In this document: in pieces, positions 24,396 through 35,429 of the stretch | How the letters are laid out: every line of letters starts with the position of its first letter | Position numbering within the stretch: the first letter of the stretch is position 1 | Assembly (NCBI RefSeq): GCF_954871325.1 | Contig: NC_088776.1 | Span: 61,590,954-61,654,953 of the forward strand | Length of the DNA: 64,000 bases | From: Gordionus sp. m RMFG-2023 | Taxonomy: Eukaryota > Nematomorpha > Gordioida > Chordodea > Parachordodidae | Reading direction: 5' to 3' | Notes under the pieces: model-generated | Database searches by the model: none | Told to the model about the DNA's origin: nothing | The model's input: only the letters and a program-made list of their open reading frames with translations | Program-made: the position numbers and the translations under genes

Positions 24396-25330
24396 CATGG
24401 AACAAAACTATACCAAAATAAACCGTTGAAAAGAAACTTCAAAGAAAAAAAACCTAATAATTAATCGTATGTTAAATATAAAATATAGCAAAACAGATAA
24501 TTTTATTATATAATGTATAGACCTTCATCGCCCACTTGAATATCTTCTGCATATATAAAAATTAATTAAAATATTAATATACATCTAATTAAAAATATGA
24601 TTATTCGTTATTGTTCAAGGGAACTCAGCTTTAATTATATTTGTATTAATCTAAGGTGTATATTATAATTATAATTATCATAATGTTTGTTTTTTATTCT
24701 GTAAAAATTTATGGTATTGCAAGTGGGGAAACTTGAACAAAAGTTGGGGTTTGAGTCGATAATATTTTGATAATATATAAGAATGAGAACTGCACTAAGT
24801 TTGGGAATAAGTCGATAATATTTTGATAATATATACGAATTTAATAATTTTATTTTCTTTAAAAATTCAATAATCAATTTTGTATACATCAAACAGTTAT
24901 ATATACTTAGTCAAATAAATTAATTCTCATATGTTAAATTGATGCCTCAAAATAAAAAAAACATTTAAATGGACATGTAAAGTCAAAATATAATATAAAA
25001 TTAATGCTTTTAGACAGTAAAAAAAATAAAAATTTACATATCAATTGAAAATAACAATATATTATTTTACAATAATATAACAATAGAGATATTAAAAAAT
25101 AATTTGGAAATAAAATATTGAGGGAAAATCTCAGGGAAAAAAAATTTTAAGCGGAAATGAATCCGAAAAAAAACTTTTGAAAATAACTATTATTATATAT
25201 TTAAGATATTTTGAAATAAGTACGGTTCTGACAAGCGTATAGCGGGAATTTAAAAATTTGTTTATCGGTGCTTATTAATTTTTTGTAAAAGGAAAATCAT
25301 GTATAATAATAATTATAGAAACCAAATTCT
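24396..25330. repeat. Module d, copy 2
   Basis: Uninterrupted copy of module d, about 0.95 kb. Inside it, 24,745-24,845 holds a small tandem duplication of roughly 66 bp (shared string AGTCGATAATATTTTGATAA). Confidence 0.6.
24523..24546 (-). other. Candidate micro-exon, 24 nt, phase 1-1
   Basis: Minus strand: the acceptor ends TTTTATATATGCAG and the donor is GTCTATAC. In phase 1 it reads DIQVGDE then the first base of Gly. It is the shorter counterpart of the 42-nt segment at 20,851. The peptide is acidic, like the other members. Confidence 0.45.
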
Positions 25331-25494
25331 CTAACTTCAAAGATAAACTACTTTTGAAAAAGGGTTTGTTATGATTTAATTATATAAAGATTTGAGAAAG
25401 ATAAATTAAAATTTATTACCACGTGACAAAAAAATACATTGTATGAATGATCTTCTTTCCAAAATATTTCGTTCGTTTTAATAATCATTTAATA

Positions 25495-26394
25495 GGGGAG
25501 ACTGGGGTTAGGTAAATCCCGGGGCTTGACAAACCACTTAATCTCATTTTAAAATTAAATACACCAGAAGGTTAAAATTTTATTCTAATATAGTTTTAAT
25601 TAGTATACATCTATGGACCAAAAATATTTTGAAATAATTAAATATTAAAAATTTATTTAAGAAATAAAATTTTGATGAAATTTTTAAAAGATTTTTACTA
25701 GACGGAATTTTAATTTTTATTAAAATATATAATCATTTATATGTAAATTAAATTTTATTGCAAAGTTTACTCTTCTATAATTTGGGTAAGTTATATAGTA
25801 TTTATCAAATCTAGATATTATATCAATCATGATTTGTCAATTTAGAGCTAGCGGGGTTCGCTAAACCATACACGTCAATTATGGCAGTTAATAATGAAAA
25901 AAATTTTTAAATCTGGCAATTTCATGGATGTTTATGATTGGTATTTAGGATATGCTAAGAAATCTTAATCTCTCCTTTAAATTTATATTTTTTTATGTCC
26001 AAAATGTTTATTAAATTAGCCAAAATTAAGTTTCAATAATTAGCTTCAATTTATAAGTATTTTTATATTTTAAACAATAAAACAATAAAATTATTCTATA
26101 TATATAATTATTAATAAATAAAAATGCATTTCAATTTATTATGACCTAAAAAAAATCAATGGTTTAGGAAACCCCTTAAAGTGTTGCCTTACCCCGCTAT
26201 TAGGGCTTGTTAAACAAAATTTTTACTTTTCAAAAAATAAAATTTAAAAAAAAATGATTATATTCTTAAGATTTTTTATAAGGCACCTAGAGTATAGTTT
26301 TAGGTATCCAATCATATATTATTTTTTATATTATAAAAAAACAGGAGCTATAGCCAATTTTGTAAAAATTGGTTCGACTAACCCCAGTCTTCCC
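25495..26394. mobile_element. Mariner-like MITE, 900 bp, TA target
   Basis: The left end reads GGGGAGACTGGGGTTAG and the right end is its inverted counterpart CTAACCCCAGTCTTCCC. Both are flanked directly by TA (25,493-25,494 and 26,395-26,396), as expected of Tc1/mariner-type insertions. A second, internal inverted pair lies at about 25,853-25,868 (GGGGTTCGCTAAACC) and 26,160-26,175 (GGTTTAGGAAACCCC). There is no coding frame that resembles a transposase, so this is a non-autonomous element. Confidence 0.75.
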
Positions 26395-26591
26395 TATATG
26401 TTAAACTTAATATTTAAAAAATTATTTATATTTTGGGTAAGTCTTATTATAGCTAATTAAAACCAAATCTGTTAATTTTTGATAAAAACATATTAATTTT
26501 CTATTGTGTTATATAATAACTAGACACTCTACTTTTTTTAAAAATTTATTGATTATTAAGGACCTTTTATAAACATAAAAAATTTCAACAA

Positions 26592-26777
26592 TTGATTTTA
26601 AAAATTAAGATAGTTATGAATAGAATATTTTCTATGAATAAAATCATGACAAGAAGAGATAAAATGGAACCAACCAAGTTGGTTTTTCAATTCTTTAGGC
26701 AAAGACAGAATATTCCTGCACTTCAACTAGTTTCAAAGCGATTTCATGTTCCAAAAATTAGGCCTAGATCTAAATAA
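26592..26777 (+). other. Short open frame of unknown nature
   Basis: A 61-codon plus-strand frame containing PTKLVFQFFRQRQNIPAL and a basic end, KIRPRSK. Composition is more protein-like than the surrounding chance frames, and the following 100 bp also reads as protein in a shifted frame (TFINLARIKIRWRSIKHDIL). It may be the relic of a transposon protein. I cannot name the family. Confidence 0.2.
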
Positions 26778-27604
26778 AACGCTAAACCTAATGGACGAAC
26801 TTAAAAATAAATTCCTGAAGAAACGTTCATTAATTTAGCAAGAATAAAAATAAGATGGCGCTCAATTAAACATGATATTTTAAATTTTCGAGAAATAGAA
26901 CTAATCCAACATTTATTTTGTTATTTATTTTTATATATTTTGATCTATTATTGATTTGCAATAAAGTTATGAACTAATTTGATATAAGGGCTAACGTTAG
27001 GCAATAGTCCAACATAAAGGAAACTCATCCATTTCCAATTTAAAAAAATTTGACGGTCTTAGATTATTTTTGGAAAAATTTTAACATTATTGCTCAAATT
27101 TCAGTATCAAATTATAAAAATATTATGAAGACATTTATTTCCAAATATTCTTTAAAATTTCAAACAAACAGGTGAAATTTTTTAAAATCAATAAAAATTT
27201 TAATTTGACTATATACCATATTAAATTTTTAAAATATTAAAGTATTTCTCGCTTACATAACATGATTCGAATAAAACTTTGTAAATAAGTTTTAAAGCAA
27301 AATTAAAATTAAAATAAAAATTTTTAAATTAATGTGGCATTTCTTTAGATACTTTAGAGAAAGATAATAGTGAATATGTTTATAAAACCTTTTTAAGAAT
27401 TTCCGTATATCAACAAATTTTTTAAATAAGATAATAAATAAATAATTAAATTTAAAATATTAATTTCTGACAATTGGAATGCTTTTAAATTAGATAAAAA
27501 AAATTATTGAGGATATTGCAGGTTTTTTAATTGTATTTTTTATTACACATAGATAAATAATTTTCAAAAATGTAAACAAACCTAATGTATAACCGAAAGC
27601 AAAC

Positions 27605-27771
27605 TTAGTTGATTATATTATATAAAATAAAACCTAAATCATTATTATGATGAATTTCTTCATCACTGCCAAGAAAATCAAGATCCCATTCATAATCAGG
27701 ATCATCACCTCCAATAGATATCGTATCACTTCCTAAAGAGCCCTCATCTTCACTATCATTTTCTCCCATTT
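27605..27771 (-). CDS. Candidate acidic coding exon, 167 nt
   Basis: Minus strand. A T-rich acceptor ends TTTCACATAAAG, after which phase 1 gives an open, strongly acidic reading that begins EMGENDSEDEG, passes through GGDDPDYEWDLDFLG and SDEEIHHNNDLG, and ends at a TAA. An AATAAA hexamer follows about 60-70 nt after the stop. Codon use is far less AT-biased than its surroundings. Two readings are possible: a terminal exon entered in phase 1, in keeping with the micro-exon at 28,197 upstream of it, or a first exon starting at the ATG (good context, A at -3 and G at +4) and leaving at G|GTTTTA after NNDL. I do not recognise the protein. An acidic N-terminus of a piggyBac-like transposase is a further alternative, but no transposase follows. 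Confidence 0.4.
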
Positions 27772-28196
27772 CTTTATGTGAAATTAGATAAAAATAATAT
27801 ATTTAAATTGTAAAATTGTCAAAAATTTATAATTAGTGCTTATTTATAAATATTACTATGTTTATTTTAATTGAGTTTCATCATCAATAGAAAAGATGCC
27901 ATAGAAATATAAAAAGTTACATTCAATTAGAAAGAAAAGATTTAAACCTAAAAATTAAAAATATCAATCATATTAGGCTTTTTTTTATATTTTATTTCCT
28001 TTCCTTATATTATGGTAAATTGGAAATCAGTTTTGCTTCTGAATAATATAGTATTGTTTATCAATTTCAATCTCTCACCAAATTTTGACGATAAATAATA
28101 TATACAGTTTTATCCATTTTATTTATTTGTTAGTCTACATTTTTTTTTGGTAAAGTTTTTTTTTCTCTTTTCTACGAATATAATATTTTTTATAAC

Positions 28197-28220
28197 CTGG
28201 AACAACGGAGTCTCTATTAT
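28197..28220 (-). other. Candidate micro-exon, 24 nt, phase 1-1, VVPG type
   Basis: Minus strand: the acceptor ends ATCATATTTTAG and the donor is GTTATAAAA. In phase 1 it reads NRDSVVP then the first base of Gly. The right-hand flank resembles that of R1 copies a and c (TATTAA...AATAATTT), so it is an outlying member of the same module family. It lies 0.4 kb upstream of the acidic exon. Confidence 0.42.
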
Positions 28221-28760
28221 CTAAAATATGATTTAATTTAGATTTGAATAGAATAACAAATAAATATTAAAAAGGAATAGTAATAATTTGCCAATAGTGT
28301 AAACTATTAATAATTTAAACAACATCTATATACTAGAAAATTTGTTAGAGATGTAAACTTTTCAGCACCCATAAAACTATTAAATGATCATCCCTGCTTT
28401 CAAGAATTATAATTTAGACTAGAAATAACAAATAAGCATTAGTTGTTGATATGATGAACAACTGGTTATGAACTTGTGACTAACTATCTTGAGATTAGGG
28501 AAGAGAGTGGATAAATATTGTATAAAAATGTTTGAATTAATGATATTATTAAATAACAGATTATAATCTAATTAAATATACATAAATAAATTGAAATATT
28601 TTCCTTTAGTCTTTAATTTAGATAATATAGTTTTCTTAACTAAATGAATATTTTTTTAAAAAAATGAATTATTTACATTTAATTATTAGCTTATTCCATA
28701 TTTCGTACTTTAAAAAACTTTTTACATTTGTAATTCCTGGAAGATTTTCACGCAATTTAA

Positions 28761-28940
28761 AGAAAATTTATTTTACTAAATGAATATAGTAAGAAGTCGT
28801 TTAAATTGTTTTTTATTTTTCATTTTTTTTAAAAACTATTGGTTTTAATTGTTAATGATATCCAAAAAAACAATTATACAAATTTTAATTTTTAATGAAC
28901 ATTTAAAAACAATTTTAGATGTTTCAATTTATTTCGAAAT
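28761..28940. repeat. 180-bp repeat A, copy 1
   Basis: Nearly the same sequence is at 30,480-30,657 and 38,583-38,760 (landmarks AGTCGTTTAAATTGTTTTTT, TTGGTTTTAATTGTTAA, TTTAGATGTTTCAATTTATT). Copy 1 directly abuts the start of segmental unit 1, so that repeat A flanks the first 1.5 kb of the unit as a direct repeat. Confidence 0.7.
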
Positions 28941-29030
28941 GTCCAATCACTAAGGTAAATAGAAAATAATTTATAATAAAATTAAATTCAAACTCATAAA
29001 TCAAAAAACATTTATATAAAAATTTGAGAC

Positions 29031-29048
29031 TTTCATTGCCTGGTTTTA
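29031..29048 (-). other. Candidate micro-exon, 18 nt, array type
   Basis: Minus strand: the acceptor ends TTAAATAAATAG and the donor is GTCTCAAAT. In phase 1 it reads KPGNE. It belongs to the partial array monomer at the start of unit 1 and is matched at 37,062. Confidence 0.38.
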
Positions 29049-29929
29049 CTATTTATTTAAAATTAGTATAAAAATAGGTTTAAAACAATAATATGTACTA
29101 TATGTAATTGAATAATTTTAAAATTATACTCAAAATTGGAGAAATTTATATCAAAGGTAGACTAAATGTATTTATAAAGATTTGAAGTAAGTACTGGTTG
29201 CCCGATGTCACGATTTGACCTTGATTCTCACAATTTCATACCTAATTTTTTTGCTTAAGAAAGTTTTCTCACACCTACCACTTTTCTCGCGTTTTTTAAT
29301 ATTTTTAAAATATTTAAAATTATTTTAAAGTATTTGTAAAAACAAATTTTAAATTTAATTTATTTTAGAATGTTTAAAAAAAATTGTAGTATTTGTTTAT
29401 AATCCAGCTAACCAATCATATTCAATGATCAATTTGCCACAACACAAATTTAATTTAAAAATGTTTATCAAGTAATATGAATTTAAATAACTACTTATCT
29501 TTTTTGGAGTTTATAAATCTTAGATTACAACTCGTAAAATATAAATGAAATAAATTAAATGTACATTTACTCTCAATTTATAATTAGCCTAATTTAACTT
29601 AGATTAAAGCTTATTAATAATTAAATTAAGAAATAGCCAAAAAGATTAATTGCTAGAGTTGATTATTAGATTCAGATCATTTTTATAAAATAATTAAGTA
29701 AAATTATTTTATAATAAAGATTCAGTTCATTAGATCAGATTATAAACCTAAAAATATTTTTTAAAAATTCTTATTTATGATTTGATTTATTCTGAATCTT
29801 CTTAAAAACTTCATTTTATCCAAAATTTTAATATAGAGCTCATCAACAAGTTATAATTCTCAAGATAAAAAAATTGAAATATAAACAAACAAAAAAGAGG
29901 AAAATATATCAGGTAAGATAAAAGTTGGG

Positions 29930-30480
29930 AACAAAATTATGAATAACTAAAGCAGAATTCAGGGTCAACTGTAAAATGTAGCATATTTGTGTTACGCTTT
30001 TAAAAACACATAGTGGAGAGTATGATATAATCATATATATGAAATCTACAAACATAAGCTGGCAAATGAACAATCTAGCACCAATACTTCTATATCATCA
30101 TACTTAACTAAATATTCTAAGAATGTAACCTTGTCTGTTATTGCTGAAACAACATTTATATATCATCATAAATCATTCCCATAGCTATATAAAGGCTAAT
30201 TGTTCAAGAAATCTATACTGTTTTTCCTGACTATGAAATTGGATGATACTTCAAAAAAAAAGAATCAAATAAGTGTTAAATTACTTATTTTTCATCTGGC
30301 AGTGAAACCTCTAAAGACATATCTAGATGCTTGCTAGAAAATTTAAAATCGTGGGACCTGATAATATTGCTAATGTAATGGCCTATTGTGCAGAAAACAA
30401 ACCTGTAAACTTTGGGAAATATCAAAGTATTTGGACGGAATTGAAAAAAAAATAATATTATACCAATAGGTTGTATAAAA
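29930..30480 (+). pseudogene. hAT transposase relic, N-terminal half, copy 1
   Basis: Plus-strand pieces in changing frames resemble an animal hAT transposase of the ZBED5/SCAND type. These are a possible Cys-pair finger region (VKCSICVTLLKTHSGEYD), then HKLANEQSSTNTSI with SVIAETTFIYHHKSFP near 30,060-30,190, FSSGSETSKDISRCLLENLK near 30,297-30,350, then AYCAENKPVNFGKYQSIWTE and NIIPIGCI near 30,380-30,480. The order agrees with finger, N-terminal region and start of the catalytic core. The rest of the core and the dimerisation domain are missing here. The relic is duplicated at 37,940-38,585. Confidence 0.55.
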
Positions 30481-30657
30481 GAAAATTTATTTTACTAAAT
30501 AAATTTAATAAGAAGTCGTTTAAATTGTTTTTTATTTTTCATTTTTTTTAAAAACTATTGGTTTTAATTGTTAACGATATCTAAAAAACAATTAAACAAA
30601 TTTTAATTGTTAATGAACATTCAAAAACAATTTTAGATGTTTCAATTTATTTCGAAT
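30480..30657. repeat. 180-bp repeat A, copy 2
   Basis: See copy 1 at 28,761. This copy follows the hAT relic directly and may originally have been part of it. Confidence 0.7.
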
Positions 30658-31253
30658 TTTTTTTACCTTCGATAATAATTTTTAAATATTTTATATATAA
30701 GCAATATATTATTTTGTATTTAAATAAAAAGAAATAGATCAATTTTTGATTTTGGTTTTTATAAAAATAGTTTCATGGTTACTACACGTTATAACAACTT
30801 CTTTATATTATTCTGACGCCTGCCTCAACTAAACATTATGTTGTTCCTAACTAAACATTAATTTTTAATTTAATATAAAAAATTTGAGTGAGTAAATAAT
30901 TAGACTGGATTACGGAAAAGAACATGAAAAACAAAGTTGTAACAATCCAATACAATAGTAATAGTCAACTTAAATGTTAAGACAAATTTCCCTTAATTTT
31001 TTAAAAAAATATTGTCCGTTAAATTAATTATTTAATTCAAGTATATTAATCTGTTTTTGCTGATTACTACTTATCACTCGTTTGAATATTTTCCCTTTCC
31101 TTTAATAATATTTCCAATTTATTGAATATTAATCTCAAATGTTCATATTCAATAGTTTATAATAACAATAATTGATTTAAGGCAACTAATCTAACATTTA
31201 TAATTGTTTAATTTATATTTTATTTTTTTCTTTAAAATTATTATAATAAATAC

Positions 31254-31277
31254 CAGGAACAACTTGATCATCTTGTT
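31254..31277 (-). other. Candidate micro-exon, 24 nt, phase 1-1, VVPG type
   Basis: Minus strand: the acceptor ends CTCATATTTAG and the donor is GTATTTATTA. In phase 1 it reads QDDQVVP followed by the first base of Gly. The counterpart in unit 2 (39,396) keeps the reading (QDEQVVP) and donor, but its acceptor AG has become AT. Confidence 0.45.
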
Positions 31278-31310
31278 CTAAATATGAGTTAATTTAATTT
31301 TAAATATAAT

Positions 31311-31446
31311 AAATAAAAATAATATTAAATAAAAATAATATTAAATAAAAATAATATTAAATAAAAATAATATTAAATAAAAATAATATTAAATAAAAAT
31401 AATATTAAATAAAAATAATATTAAATAAAAATAATATTAAATAAAA
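31311..31446. repeat. 16-bp minisatellite, about 8.5 copies
   Basis: Perfect tandem copies of AAATAAAAATAATATT. The same position in unit 2 (about 39,450-39,475) has only one to two degenerate copies, so the array expanded after the duplication. On the minus strand it lies just upstream of the acceptor of the candidate micro-exon at 31,254. Confidence 0.9.
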
Positions 31447-31514
31447 AGATAAAGTAGAACCTAAATTGTAATTAAAACATTGATTCAAAATTATTTTTCA
31501 CAGGTTTAATAGGA

Positions 31515-32395
31515 TGCCGCGTGATACTAGATGGGCTTTGAGAAAATCAGATGTGGAGGAATGGTTGGTTATCGCAGTGATTGCAATGTATATTGGTGCA
31601 TAAACAACAGTAGGGACGGATTATGGCGATAGTGACAGCTTTAAGGTGAAGGTAGGACTTCATCAAGAATCCGTGCTGAGTCCATTATTATTTATCTTAG
31701 TAATGGATGTGGTGGCTTAAATGCGTGAAGGACTTCCCTGGGAGATATTATATGCAGTTAACCTTGTATTATTAGCAAACAGTGAGGAAGAATAGAGGGA
31801 TAAAAATAGTAAATGAAAGATGACTATAGAAGCAAAGAGCCTGAAAATGATAGCATCAAAGACAAAGGTGATGATTGGTGAGGAATATCTAAAGATGGAA
31901 GAATCCGGTAAATAGACTTGGTGTATGTGAGAAAGGAGTTTCTAGAAATTCTATCCAAATCACGAGATGCCAGAAATGGGTATATAATAGATGTAGTGGA
32001 AAAAAAGGAAGTTTGTTGTAGAAAGAAATAATTTTATTTGTAGAACATGCGAGTAATGGATACTTAAATGATAACCTAGAAAATGGTGGTCTGGATATTG
32101 GCAATGGGTTAACCTTAGAAAAAGTGGATAAGTTTTTTTATTTAGCTGATATGCTAAACGCAGATGGTGGTGTAGATTCTCCCGTTGTTGCATGGATCAG
32201 ACAAGCTTGGAAGAAGTTCAGAGAGATGTTGTCTATTCTTATAAATAAAAAAGTCTATCTGAAGTTAAAGGGGAAAGTTTACGTAAACTGTGTGAGGAAT
32301 TGTTTAGTTTATGGCTGCGAAACATGGACAATGAAAGCGACTTATGAAACCAAATTGGAAAGAACAGAGATGAGGATGAATAATCAACAATCATA
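31515..32395 (+). pseudogene. LINE reverse transcriptase relic, RTE-like, copy 1
   Basis: Plus strand. Near 31,515 it reads RMPRDTRWALRKSDVEEWLV, then IAMYIGA, FKVKVGLHQESVLSPLLF and MDVV, and after a stop MREGLPWEILYAVNLVLLAN, where the YADD catalytic box has become YAVN. Later blocks are FYLADMLNADGGVDSP and WKKFREMLSIL, with LKLKGKVYVNCVRNCLVYGC and ETWTMK at 32,125-32,390. This is the standard order of fingers, palm and C-terminal part in a widespread RTE-type family. Several stops and frameshifts are present, and the 3' tail is cut off. Unit 2 keeps only the first 170 bp of it. Confidence 0.85.
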
Positions 32396-32399
32396 TAAA

Positions 32400-33580
32400 T
32401 TGATATCGCAAAACTTTAGATTTTTCTTTCTTTCTTAAATGATTGATTGATTATAATTATAACGTTTAAAATGAAATTTTAAAGATCACATTCTAATATC
32501 TTATATAAATTTATTTTTAAATAATAGTAAGAGATAAAGAGTATCATAGTAAATTATATAGCTATAATCGGTGATCCTAAATTTAGAATAAAGTAATACT
32601 AGTTCTCCAATAAATTCTAGAAGAGTTTTCTTATCTATTTGTTTTTAGAATTGAAAAACTTGGGTATAGATAGTTAGTTTTAGAAAATATTTTTAATGAA
32701 ATTAATTTAATCAATAAGCTCTTATCTACTCAGCTTCCATAAAAAAGAATTTCTTTACTGCAAAATGTAATCTACAATTGTTTTTACACTATTACAGTTA
32801 TTTATTGGTGTATCGCCAATATCCGCTAAAATTTTAGCTTCCAACCTGGCTGCGTCAAATTATTTCATACCCACCCCACCGCTTTAATATTTTAAAAAGT
32901 GTTATAAGAAGATAATATAAAGATTGTTATTTTATTTTTCTTTTTTATATTACACATTTAAATTTTTAATATTCAGTAATAACATTGATCTAATGATGCC
33001 TTATCTATTTTTATTGCAAAGTATTTTGAAGTGAAAAGTAAATATTTTCCATTTGCCGATTATTTATCCAACTTTTCTGATTTTTTATATTCTTAGTATA
33101 ATTGTGCTATTCAATCGGGAAAGAAATAAGAAAATAATAAGGATATAACATTATTATTGGTCATGGCGTTCCAGGACCTATATTTTTATATATAATTTTA
33201 ACACCAACCCCTCTTAAAGGCCATCAATTCAGGATATTGGTTCTTCGTTTGTCTATAATAATTACTTGAAATTTATATATAATCTACAAATGTAATATTT
33301 ATTATAAATACCCGGAAGCATGCCTACATATTAGAGAAAATTATAATTTTAGTTCGAAAATAATATATATATTTTATAATATTTAAAAATCGCATATTCA
33401 TAAATGGTAAAATATATGTATATTGCGCACTGAATAGGTGACCATATTATTTTAAAAGAATTTTTATTTTATTTTAAATATGCAAAATAAAAATTATGAG
33501 CTCATCTTTATCAAAGTATATTATAATCTTTCTAATAATCTCATATTCGAAAAAGTAAAATCTGATAACCATCTCTTTTA
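32400..33580. other. AT-rich stretch, no gene seen
   Basis: From about 32,867 it is collinear with unit 2 (39,713 onward). No coding frame is apparent. A 12-nt minus-strand segment at 33,312-33,323 has AG/GT flanks in phase 1 (reads MLP then G) next to a donor GTATTTATAA resembling that of the VVPG site at 31,254. In unit 2 it is not kept. Confidence 0.4.
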
Positions 33581-33831
33581 AAATGATTGATAAATGTAAC
33601 TATTAAGTGTTTCTCTCATTTTATTTTAAACTAGTTCCCTTTTTAATCCCTCATTCGTTTCGCCTTGAATACATAAAAATTAAAAATTGTTTATTTTAAG
33701 TCCCTCTTTTGTTTTGTTTAATTAAATTAAAAGTAAAACATATTGTTTTTGTGTTTTCAGTTTAATAAGGGTTTTTCATATTTTTGTATTCTTTAGTAAG
33801 GTGTTCATTAATTATACAGTAGATAGTTATG

Positions 33832-34234
33832 TCCCAGAGATCGTCTTGAATCTGAAAGTATAATTAAAATTGCGAAAGGTAGAGGAAGGTTAGTTTTATC
33901 TTTTTATTATGTAAGATAAATCTAACACAACTACTCTTCGTAAAAACCTACCTTTTTTTTAATTTGAGCCAATTTAATTTTAATTGCTCTATTTAGTTTC
34001 TCTAATAAAGGAATTAATATTTATGTTTATAACCATTTTATATTTTAGTCTTTTTTAAATTAATTGCGTTTTATAAAAGTTTATAATTTTTGCGGTTAAC
34101 TAAAATATTGAGTTTGAATAATATTTATCGTTGTAATTAATTGTGTTTTATAAAAGTCTATTTTAGATCTAGCGACGGTTCCTGTGAATAATAATACCAC
34201 CAATGTACCTGTATCTGAAGCCGCGTTACTTTAA
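33832..34234 (+). other. Possible pair of coding exons, plus strand
   Basis: At 33,832-33,878 an open reading (RLESESIIKIAK) ends at a donor G|GTAGAG in phase 1. At 34,167 an acceptor AGTCTATTTTAG opens a phase-1 reading (LATVPVNNNTTNVPVSEAAL) that ends at a TAA (34,232-34,234). The junction is in frame. This lies in the roughly 870 bp that unit 2 lacks. I recognise no protein family. The beginning of the first exon is undefined because a stop lies upstream in frame. Confidence 0.25.
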
Positions 34235-35219
34235 ACAAACTTATAATTACCGAAATATTTCAAAAAATAATTTTTTTTAATAAAAAGTATATATTTAGAA
34301 ACAGACTAATTAATTTAAGTTTGGTAATATATAAAATAGGTAAAATTACAAATAAACGTTTTAAAGTAACAATTATTTTTCAAATAATAAAAAACCCTTT
34401 TAGAAACAAAGTATTTAAAATAATTTAAAAATAATTCCAATGCTGTTAACTATATAAAAGGAGCCCGCTACAGTCTTACCTATCTTCCCCCTAAATTTAC
34501 TTCATTACATTAGATCTACTTTATGGAAAAATTAGCACGCCATAGTTAATAATTTTTGAATGTAGCCCCATAACCTAAGTACCAAATAAATATATATAAA
34601 TCTTACTTAAGATTTATTATTGATAAGATGTGTTTATTTCGATTTCAAGTTTGAAATAAATGAATAAATGAAGGACATTAAAAAATTTGCTATAATATAA
34701 TGGTTTATCTTTTCAAATAAAATTTTTTTTAATTTAATTGTTTCTTTATTTGAGTAAATATAGCTAATTAAAGGTTTGTAATTATTTTTTTCTAAGACAA
34801 AATTAATAAATAATATTTATCATTTTAATTTTTTTAATTTTCAATATCAATAACTAATTTTAGCTCTTGTACGCCGAGGAAATTATAAGTGGCCAGCGGC
34901 CATTAATTTTAAGATGACGTCAACATAGGCTTAAATCGACATATTTTGTATAAATTTTTTCTAATATATATATCTTAAATTGTTAATTAATTTTTTTTTT
35001 AAATTAAATTAAAACAAACACTTCGCCTAAGATATCTCTGTATATTTTTAGATCTCTATTGGAACAACTTATTATAAATTCTAAATCGATTTTGTAATTT
35101 TATCATTATAATTCATAAAAAATAATTTGTTTAAATCTTCCGAACATAATGATGATCTCCTTGAATTCAAGGTAACCTAACGGTAGAAACTCTTTAAGAT
35201 AGTGTGCTAGTTTCCTGAA

Positions 35220-35429
35220 CACAAAGAAATTTTAATAGATAGCTTGGAAAAAATAAGGAAGTTTGATCCTATTTTTTCTCCAGAAAACCCATATCTTGTG
35301 AAATGGTTAAATGACTTAATGGGGAATCATAATTTGTATTTGTTGTTAAATGTTTATTTGCAAACTTTGTTAAATAATTTGAATTTATTATTTCCTTTTG
35401 ATTCTCAATCACTATATTTACTACCCTAA
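35220..35429 (+). other. Coding-looking open region, unit 1
   Basis: Plus-strand frame reading PEHKEILIDSLEKIRKFDP, then SPENPYLVKWLNDLMGNHN, with balanced composition for this DNA. Unit 2 carries a decayed counterpart (PEHKNLFIDSVEK near 40,890). The frame ends at 35,429. It could be an exon of an unrecognised gene or a transposon relic. Confidence 0.25.

Noticed and set aside
27590-27612. TTTGCTTTCGG segment after AACTAAG, resembling the second conserved array block
   Set aside because: It would require a 30-nt intron after the acidic exon, and the length is not divisible by three.
29948-29968. 21-nt minus-strand micro-exon candidate in phase 1 (DPEFCF)
   Set aside because: It overlaps the zinc-finger region of the plus-strand hAT relic. 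In unit 2 the donor is GC. Not counted among the supported set.
30040-30150. Minus-strand open stretch ITDKVTFLEYLVKYDDIEVL, conserved in unit 2, behind an excellent acceptor TGTTGTTTCAG
   Set aside because: The plus strand is the hAT transposase relic (SVIAETTFIYHHKSFP and HKLANEQSSTNTS). The conservation is explained by the segmental duplication.
31311-31446. CRISPR-like array
   Set aside because: The 16-bp units are perfectly contiguous without spacers. A plain minisatellite in a eukaryotic genome.
31889-32193. Minus-strand frames of 71 and 77 residues
   Set aside because: Antisense to the plus-strand LINE reverse transcriptase relic.
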